From positions 312,001 to 372,000 of the forward strand of contig NW_026728908.1 in the NCBI RefSeq assembly GCF_030272615.1: DNA of 60,000 bases, written 5' to 3'. Under the pieces are notes generated by a model. That model saw only the letters and a list, made by a program, of their open reading frames with translations. It was not told the DNA's origin and searched no databases. The DNA comes from Cryptomeria japonica (taxonomy: Eukaryota; Streptophyta; Pinopsida; Cupressales; Cupressaceae). The position numbers and the translations under genes are program-made. The stretch's first letter is position 1, and the number at the start of each line of letters is the position of its first letter. This document shows, one piece after another, positions 53,094 through 60,000 of this stretch.

Positions 53094-54971
53094 CCTTTGA
53101 AGGCTTCTGATTTAGGTGTTCGTCTTCCATTCGGTTCACCTGATGGGAGGCATGATGCAGATTCTGTATTTGATGATGCACTACCTGAATTTCCTCCGGA
53201 TGATGCTAATCTTCCACCAGTTGCAGATCCTCTTCCACCTATAGTTCCAGTTATTCCTCCTCCATCAGATGTTGGCACATCTACTCTCCGACCTAAGTGG
53301 TGGGCTAAGACAATCAATGATCTTCGTCTTGATGAGCTCATTGACGGTAGATCTTCCAGAAATAAGGGCAAGCAGCAAAATACAGTTAACTTTGCTCTCA
53401 TGGCCAACATTCATAGTATTTATGAGCCTCAGACTTATACTAAAGCAAAAGGGATTCCAAAGTGGGAACAGGCAATGGATGCTGAATACCAAAGCCTTCT
53501 GAAGAACAACACCTGGGTTCTTTCTGATTTTCCTCCAGGAAAGAAACCCATTAGCTGCAAATGGGTCTATAAGGTCAAGTATCATGCAGATGGTACCTTA
53601 GATAAATACAAGGCCAAATTAGTTGCTCGAGGATTCACACAGCGGGAGGGCATTGATTATGAGGAGACATTTGCTCCTACTGCCAAGATGAGTACCATTC
53701 GTCTTCTTCTCGCTATTGCAACTTAGTTTTGATGGAAAGTCCATCAGATGGATTTTAAGAGTGCCTTCCTCAACGGTGAATTGCAGGAAGAAGTCTACAT
53801 GACACAACCTCCTGGTTTCAAGGTTGCCGGCAAAGAACATCAAGTATGTAGACTCGTTAAAGCACTCTATGGACTTAAACAGGCACCTCGAGCGTGGCAC
53901 ATTATTTTTGATCAGTACTTGGTTGCTCATGGTTTTCAGTGTTGCCCTTCAGACAGTAATCTGTATATTGAACACTTTGGTGATGATATTCTCTTTCTTG
54001 TTGTATATGCGGATGACTTAATCATTACTGGCAGTTCAACACATTTGATTGCAGAAATCAAACAGGATCTGTGCAAGGATTTTGATATGACAGATTTGGG
54101 GCTTCTCCATTATTGTTTAGGTGTTGAGGTTTGGCAGATTGATGGTAGCATTTTTATTTCTCAGTCTAAGTATGCCAGGAACTTGCTTGACAGGTTTCGA
54201 ATGCAGGATTTCAAACCTGCTTCCACACCTATGGAGACTAGCTTGAAGTTATCAGCCAAGTCTGCTTCTCCTCTTGTAGATGAAACACAATTCAGGCAAC
54301 TAGTCGGTAATCTCATCTATCTTATTGCTACTAGACCCAATCTCAGTTTTGCAGTGAGCTACATTTCACGCTTCATGACAGCCCCCAAGGCTGATCATTG
54401 GGTAGCAACGAAGCGTGTGCTGCGTTATGTGAAAGGCACCTCCAGTTATGGACTTCTTTACACTAGGAGTCATGATCCTAGACTTAGTGGGTTCACAGAT
54501 TCAGATTGGGCAGGCTCGGTTGATGACAGGAAATCAACCTCTGGATATGTGTTCAGTTTGGGATCCGGTGCAGTCACTTGGACTAGTAAGAAGCAGCAGG
54601 TAGTGGCTCTCTCCTCGACAGAAGTAGAATATTGGGGAGCAGTTAAGGCAACTTGTGAGGTAGTTTGGCTTCGCCAGATGCTTGCGGATATGCAAATATC
54701 TCAAGCAGGTTTGACTCCCTTGTTCTCTGACAATCAGGGAGTTCTCAAACTTGCCAAGAATTCAGTCTTCCATGAAAGAACCAAACATGTAGAGCTTCAT
54801 TGTCATTACATTCGACAGTTGGTTGAAGACAGATCCATTCAGTTGCTGTATGTTCCTATAGTGGAGCAACAAGCCGATATTTTCACCAAGCCCCTTAGTC
54901 TAGATAAGTTTGTAAAATTCAGGGGGTCTATTGGTGTAGTTGATAGATTGAGCATTAAGGGAGGGTATTAA
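53094..54971 (+). pseudogene. Copia G reverse transcriptase and RNase H
   Basis: The Pro-rich linker 53150-53290 is followed by WEQAMDAEYQSLLKNNTW, KWVYKVKYHADGTLDKYKAK, VKALYGLKQAPRAW and the active site VVYADDLIITG. RNase H follows with FTDSDWAGSVDDRKSTSGY and TEVEYWGAVKATCE, ending DIFTKPLSLDKF and a stop at the LTR border. TAG (53724) and TGA (53730) two codons apart interrupt RT before HQMDFKSAFLNGELQEEVYM. All catalytic residues seen are otherwise intact. Confidence 0.93.
54957..54965 (+). promoter_or_regulatory. polypurine tract of Copia G
   Basis: AAGGGAGGG lies immediately before the 3' LTR start TATTAAT. The last codons of the RNase H frame overlap it. Confidence 0.8.
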
Positions 54972-55125
54972 TATTATATTTTCCTAAGTTATTAATGCTC
55001 AATAATGTAATATATTGTAAGATATTGTGATTTTAGTTTCTTATTAGAATCTTTCTATTTTGAGATTCTTTGTAATTCTTTATAATGATCTTCATGATCA
55101 TTCATAAATACAACAATCATTTTTT
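54966..55125 (+). repeat. 3' LTR of Copia G
   Basis: It is the partner of 49710-49868. It breaks off at TCATTTTTT, where the second copy of the unit D terminus begins. Confidence 0.85.
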
Positions 55126-55684
55126 AAAGACAACTAAAATTCCACATTCCAGCAGCTTTCAAGCATTCAAGTATCAACGTAAGTCCCCTTGTGATTCCAA
55201 CAATATCACATCATACACACTGAGTCTATCCAAGAGCATGTCAAGACTTGACATTTGGAACCTTGGAGTCATCCCATTTGATCACGCAATTTAGCACTTG
55301 GGAGGATTTTGTTTAAGAGTTTAGAATACTTAGTATTTTATTTTGTGTTGCATAGTGCATAAAAAGCACATCAATAGGGCCCTCCACCAATTTGACCCCG
55401 CTCCACCACCTCCACTTGCAGTAGATGCAAAGTTCCATTGCAACACAAAGTATTTTATTTTGTGTTGCATAGTACATAAAAAACACATCAACAGGGCCCT
55501 CCACCAATTTGACCCTGCTCCACCACCTCCACTTGCAGTAGATGCAAAGTTCCATCCACTCCTACAAGACTTGTCTCCACTTCTATAGGAGAAGCAGGAG
55601 AAAAAACCTTCGTAAGAGGAGAGAAATCCCTCTTACCAACACCAAGAACCTAGTCAGATTGAGACCATATGCCCATCTCAAAAC
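55124..55684. repeat. second copy of the unit D terminus and its flank
   Basis: 55124-55375 repeats 49262-49518, the D terminus up to CAATA where D has CAACA. 55376-55684 repeats 49519-49709 with an extra internal tandem duplication of about 115 bp, in which the last ~55 bp of D and the CCACTTGCAGTAGATGCAAAG segment occur twice. The copy continues past the Copia G insertion point (CATCTCAAAACCAG). Confidence 0.9.
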
Positions 55685-56198
55685 CAGAAAAGAATTGGAA
55701 GCATTCTCCCTAGTGGAAGCCAACAACCTCTGCAACAATCCCCACCTCTATAGGAGAAGCAAAGAACACAACTAAGAGGAGAATAGTTAAGGCCCCCCAA
55801 AAGGAAGAACCACCATGTGCCTCATGCTCAACTTGCACAATCTTGGGGAGACACTCCAAAAGCCACATTAGATAGGCAAAAGGACCCCCCAAAATTAGCA
55901 CTTTGTGGCCAAAACCATCTGCCTTACACAACCACACCAAAGCAGCCCAAAACCAGATCCAAGAGACACCCTCATCCAACCCCAAGTGGATCACACAAGG
56001 GTAGAGACAAAGCCCGTACCCAGAGGCACCAAAAGCTGAGAAAAAGGCACCAAGATCCCCAAAGCAAAGGGACAGAAAGCAGAAAATTCCGACCCCATCA
56101 CACTCGAAGAGTCAAGACCTCCAAATGAGAGGCAAAGCGGGCATAGACCAAGACATATGGGAAAACCAGTAGGAACCATAGCAAAAGGCCATCAAAAC
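55685..56198 (-). other. unidentified repeat DNA (continuation of the D/G host sequence)
   Basis: It continues the DNA described at 45251-46115. A minus-strand frame contains SPIEVGIVAEVVGFH. Trp/Leu/Cys-rich frames continue to about 56180. The last five bases AAAAC precede the next LTR. Confidence 0.35.
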
Positions 56199-56865
56199 TG
56201 AAAGAACCCCTGCTTATTTGGCCCTTAATTTTCAGTTTTGATGGTTTGGCATTTTGTCAAATGCTTGGCATGCAAACCTCTGAATTCTGATTTTTCTGGG
56301 TCTGATATGAATTTTTGAGTTTTATTGTTTGAATTTTGGATTGATTATGTTGCAATTACATGTACCAAATAAGAGAGAACATAACAAACAACTTAACAAT
56401 ACCAAAGAACCCTTTATTGGTGAAATATAAGGTCTGATTGCAAATAAATCAGGTATTTGTTAGATTGTAACAGCAATTACGAACCCTAAGTATTTGAACA
56501 TTCAACAATTACAACATAGCCGGATGATGCATAGCTCCAATGGCAATGAGATGACTGATGTAGAAGACCATGTGATGATGAAACAAACTCAAATCTGGAC
56601 TCCAACAAATCTGAGATTTCTGTAGATAAATGGAAGGTCTAAAACACAATGCTGATTGCAATTTGGTGATGTCAAACTCTCCAAAATCTCCTCCAAACCC
56701 TAGCACAACTTAGCAATGAAATACTAACAAACCCTTGCTCAAACAAATCTAAACCAGCTGCAAGCACTGTTCACGTTACTGCAGCAGCACTATTGACGTC
56801 ACTGTAGCAGCACTATTCACGTTACTGTTCATGGCATTGTTCACGACACTATTCATGGCACTGCA
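56199..56865 (-). repeat. LTR of a minus-strand element (3' LTR), with terminal tandem repeats
   Basis: 56199-56517 matches 59684-60000 (TGAAASAACCC...ACAATTACAACAT) with few differences. The right border is placed at CACTGCA (56865) because Gypsy integrase sequence starts directly after it. Left flank AAAAC (56194-56198) is the expected target duplication; its partner would be outside the window. Confidence 0.65.
56766..56864. repeat. degenerate CACTRTTCACGTTACTG repeats
   Basis: About six units of 15-25 bp (GCACTGTTCACGTTACTGCA, GCACTATTGACGTCACTG, GCACTATTCACG and so on) lie at the end of the LTR that would be its U3 start on the minus strand. ACGT/TGACGTCA cores recur. Confidence 0.8.
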
Positions 56866-58069
56866 AATAAGATGTATTGAGCAAAATCAAGTCAAAAGAT
56901 TATTAAAAGAATTTCATGATAGCTCTTCAGGGGCCCACTTATGTGCAAGGACTACAACTAACAAAATAATGGGGGCTGGTTATTACTAGCCAACCTTATT
57001 CAGTGACTCACATAGATGGGTGAAGAATTGCAAGAAATGTGCTTTCTTCTCTAGAAAGCAAAGGCTAGGTGCCCTTCCTCTCCACCCTATTCAAGTAGAT
57101 CAACCATTTGCACAATGGGGTTTAGACTTCATTGGCATGATAAATCCACCTTCTAGTGTTGGCCACAAGTGGGTCTTGGCCACAACAGACTACTTCACCA
57201 AGTGGACAAAGGCAGTTGCATTGAAGGATGCCAATAAGGCCTCAGTGTTGGAATTCCTTGATGGAATTGTGACAAGATTCGGTGTCCCTTCCACCATCAT
57301 ATCAAATAATGCCAAAGCATTTGTTGGAACCCAAATCAGTTCTTGGGCAGTTAAGTATGATATATACTTAAAGACATCATCAAATTATTACCCTCAGGGT
57401 AATGGCTTAGCTAAATCTTCCAACAAGAACCTCATCAAGATAATCAAAAGGACAATTGAAGACAACCAACGGTCTTGGCATACTAAGTTAAGTACATCCT
57501 TATGGCCTAACAGGATCACACCCAAGAGGGCGATTGGTAACTCCCCTTTCATGCTAGTGTATGGGAAAGAAGCAAGACTCCCATCGTCCCTGGAGTTACC
57601 CTCTCTTGAATTAGCGCATTAGCTAGAATTGACAGAAAATGATGCCATGATAGTAAGGCTAGCTGAGCTAATGGAGCTGGAGGAAGTTAGAGGTCAGGCT
57701 ATGCATATGCTTGAGGCTCATCAAGAACAAGTCAAAAGAAGTTTTGACAAAAAGGGTATTAATAGGGTCAACAAAGAGGGAGATTTAGTTCTCAAGTGGG
57801 ATGCAGACAGAGCCAAAGCCAGACGACACTCCAAATTTGATGCTATTTGGAGTGGTCTATATGTCATCACTAGTTGCAAGGAGTGGGATGCAGACAAAGC
57901 CAAAGTCAGACGACACTCCAAATTTGATGCTATCTGGAGTGGTCCGTATGTCATCACTAGTTGCAAGGAGGTCAATGCATTTCTCTCCAAGCTTGATGGT
58001 GAAGTCCTTCCGATCTCGGTGAATGTGATTCATCTCAAGCCTTCTAAGAGGGTCTTGATGACAATTTAA
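56866..58069 (+). pseudogene. Ty3/Gypsy integrase relic
   Basis: The HHCC-like N-terminus begins at about 56870 (KRLLKEFHDSSSGAHL, then WVKNCKKCAFFSRKQRL). The core has QWGLDFIG (first Asp kept). The second catalytic site reads IISNNAKAF (Asp to Asn). The third region reads QGNGLAKSSNKNL, where Glu is expected at the Lys. A TAG splits it at 57620. The chromodomain-less C-terminus (VKRSFDKKGINR, GDLVLKWDAD, VIHLKP) follows to TAA. Another TAG replaces Trp in GYYWPTLF (about 56980). An 87-bp tandem duplication lengthens the C-terminal domain. RT and LTRs are not attached. Confidence 0.9.
57797..57970 (+). repeat. 87-bp in-frame tandem duplication in the integrase C-terminus
   Basis: Copies 57797-57883 and 57884-57970 encode WDADRAKARRHSKFDAIW... 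and WDADKAKVRRHSKFDAIW..., differing at a handful of bases. In intact elements this segment occurs once. Confidence 0.92.
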
Positions 58070-59670
58070 ATATTAGGTTAGAGGTTGCTTTTCTTTCATA
58101 AGTGCTTTTGCACCTACCACATTCTCCTTAAGAAGGTGTGTGCTCTAGTTTCCAGTTTCCCTCCAAGTGATGGCATGCACATGTTTTGGGTCCTTCCAGT
58201 GACTCAATGTCCAATGGATGCTCAAGGCTTTTGGATTCCATGCTTAGCAGGCATGCATCCTGCAGAGGTCTTCAAAATGTTGCCATTTTTATGACATCCT
58301 TGGTCCATTAGTGAGAACCGATCAGATAAATGTTCCATGGACTAGCGCTGCCCCAGTTGATCAAGGACAAGGCAAATGGTCATGAAATGTTAAGTGTTGT
58401 ATTGTTAGGAGGCAAACTCGGAATCCCAGGTTTCCCAATTCTTCTCTTCATGAACCTGGAAACCTGGAATCCCAGGCTTCCCAATTCTTCCCATCATGAA
58501 CTCGGAAACCCAGAATCCTAGGTTTCCGACTTCTGACGACTTGCAACTCTTTCAGATGGCTTGATCAACACTCAAATATCTTAATGCTCCATCAACTCTT
58601 GTGACTTGTACACTTTCATTCATAGAGCTACAGGGGCGCATTTAATGTTTTGCAAGATGGCCATCAAGTGGAGTACAGGCTTATTTATGGTTGCTTGATG
58701 GCCGGAATGTCAGGCCTACATGCTTTGACTTTGGAATGTCAGGCAATCCACCTTCTAGAAGTACTTTTCTTCTTGGGACTGCCTTGTCAAGGTATGGCCG
58801 AGTTACTTGCATGTACACACCATGGCAGGTTTGTGCACTTCCCTGCCTTCCCTGATTGACATTCCTCTGTGCATGCCAGGGTCAAGGTTTCCTCTCTTTG
58901 ACCATCTATCTCTCCTCTGCAACCAGTTTGCTATATAAAGGTTGTTACGCTTCATTGTAAAGGGTTTTCTCCCTGCTGACTTGAGCTATTTTTATGCTCT
59001 TTCACTTCTCTTGAAGACTTGTATATTTCTTGCATTTCCGCAATTGTAAGATTGGCCATTGGCCTTAGAATGAATTGAAATTGTCTTTCTTGCCTCCCTT
59101 CAACTTATGTATGTTGTGTATTTTTCCTCACCTTCATTATAAGTGTGTTTTGTGGCTCTCTCATGTCTATGCCGTGTTAACTTGTTTTCTGAGTGTAACT
59201 TGTGGGAAACCTTCTCCCCTTTGACATTCAGCAAATTCTAACCTCCATACATGCATTTGGGGTCATTCATGCAATTGAAGTTTGTGCATCTCCAAGGTAT
59301 TTTAATTGATTCTTTGTTTCATTTCAGGGTGGGGAGAGAAACATCTCTTATCTTGGTGCATCACCTCCTTTCATTTTAGCATTTCCTTCTTTCCTTTTCC
59401 TCTGGAAGCTATTAGGATAGGTTTAGAAGTAGAATTTGGATGTTGAGTTGGGTCAACACCTGGACTTGGATTGAGAAGGAAGTCAGCCTTCTCCGAAGAT
59501 TCAACCCCATTGCGCAAGGTCCCACACTTCAAAGTTGTTTACATGTTTCACAAGGTTGCTAAGTTGATAGCTCAGCAAGGGTGCAAACATTTGTGACAAC
59601 GACAACCACAACTCAAACCATATTGAAATGGAAACAACCGATCTTTACCCAATAGGCTGGCAAGATCATA
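58070..59670 (+). other. Gypsy 3' region, possibly with LTR promoter and polypurine tract
   Basis: No coding sequence follows the integrase. GGAATCCCAGG repeats are at 58410-58532. TGCTATATAAAGG at about 58930 is a good TATA box. A pyrimidine tract plus CAG and then GGTGGGGAGAG at about 59325-59340 resembles either an acceptor or a polypurine tract. It could be the 3' noncoding region and part of the LTR of the integrase-bearing Gypsy element; borders are not defined. Confidence 0.4.
58410..58532. repeat. ~46-bp repeats with GGAATCCCAGGTTTCC core
   Basis: Three copies (about 58418, 58464 and 58510) share GAATCCYAGGYTTCC and then CAATTCTTC..TCATGAAC. GGAAACCTGG/CCAGGTTTCC words make the cluster self-complementary. 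Confidence 0.75.
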
Positions 59671-59682
59671 GCTCTGATACCA
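59671..59682 (-). promoter_or_regulatory. primer binding site of the 56199/59684 LTR element
   Basis: The minus strand reads TGGTATCAGAGC, one base from the LTR start, which fixes the orientation of this element as minus. Confidence 0.88.
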
Positions 59683-59683
59683 T

Positions 59684-60000
59684 TGAAACAACCCATGCTT
59701 ATCCTATCCTTAATTTTCAGTTTTGATGGTTTGGCATTTTGTCAAGCACTTAGCATGCAAACCTCTGAATTCTGATTTTTCTGGGTCTGATATGAATTTT
59801 TGAGTTTTGTTGTTTGAATTGTGGATTGATTATGTTGCAATTACATTTACTAAATAAGAGAACATAACAAACAACTTAACAATACCAAAGAACCCTTTAT
59901 TGGTGAAATATGAGGTCTGATTGCAAATAAATGAGGTATTTATCAAACTGTAACAGCAAGTACAAACCCTAAGTATTTGAACGTTCAACAATTACAACAT
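59684..60000 (-). repeat. 5' LTR of a minus-strand element (cut by the window end)
   Basis: It matches 56199-56517 over its whole visible length. The remaining ~350 bp and the right target duplication lie beyond 60000. Confidence 0.88.

Larger units (their letters stand above)
49710..55125 (+). mobile_element. Copia element G, nearly full-length Ty1/Copia retrotransposon
   Basis: LTRs 49710-49868 and 54966-55125 differ at about four positions, all transitions. Then come the primer site (49889-49900), a long leader, gag-protease-integrase-RT-RNase H in Copia order, and a polypurine tract before the 3' LTR. LTRs start TATTA rather than the canonical TG and are short (~160 bp). The right end does not return to the left flank. 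It joins a second copy of the unit D terminus at TTTTTTAAAG, so no TSD can be seen. Seven in-frame TAGs, one TGA and a frameshift make it non-functional. Confidence 0.93.

Noticed and set aside
52641-54021. Open frames antisense to or out of frame with Copia G
   Set aside because: They are shadows of the integrase and RT coding frames.

Overview
This is 60 kb of AT-rich plant nuclear DNA. It is dominated by old, nested LTR-type retrotransposons, large repeat-filled LTR-like units, foldback elements and microsatellites, with one split host gene. The TE burden, the Ty1/Copia, Ty3/Gypsy and plant LINE signatures, tRNA-Met primer sites (TGGTATCAGAGC) and plant splice signals point to a large-genome seed plant, most likely a gymnosperm such as a conifer. 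The taxonomy is inference.

Layout. 1-1072: AT-rich DNA with an AT microsatellite and a palindromic repeat cluster. 1073-5221: giant LTR-like unit A. 5222-12339: anonymous DNA, an inverted-repeat element with a TATG/TACA array (7975-9203), and a minus-strand LINE RNase H relic. 12340-16860: unit B. 16861-19268: 5' part of a host gene, with at least four exons that splice in frame and a foldback element in intron 1. 19269-34678: a minus-strand Copia relic, F. Its 3' LTR carries a 6.6-kb ORF-bearing unit, E (19447-26083), and its gag carries unit C (29484-33108). 34679-39054: mostly anonymous. 39055-41303: a non-autonomous minus-strand LTR element, T. 41790-44235: a Gypsy protease-RT-RNase H relic interrupted by a hairpin-rich insertion. 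44952-46115: tandem duplication and unidentified repeat DNA. 46116-49518: unit D (minus strand). 49710-55125: a nearly full-length but decayed Copia element, G. 55124-55684: a second copy of the D terminus and its flank. 56199-60000: LTRs of a further minus-strand element enclosing a plus-strand Gypsy integrase relic.

The most unusual content is the set A, B, C and D. All begin TGTTGAYGTG and end CACAACA. TSDs are perfect in B and decayed in the others. All share a TATA box, an 18-bp head-to-head telo-box palindrome (AAACCCTAATTAGGGTTT) and a terminal hairpin of the CCCCATT-TGC-AATGGGG type. Yet the downstream half of each is filled with a different degenerate repeat array built around its own short palindrome. 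E has the same style of ends (TGTTG...CAAYA, TSD GAAAC), carries two arrays of its own, and encodes a roughly 1,150-residue coiled-coil protein that I do not recognise, split by one frameshift. None of the five contains recognisable pol.

No tRNA, rRNA or CRISPR array was seen. All retroelement reading frames except possibly E are visibly broken.
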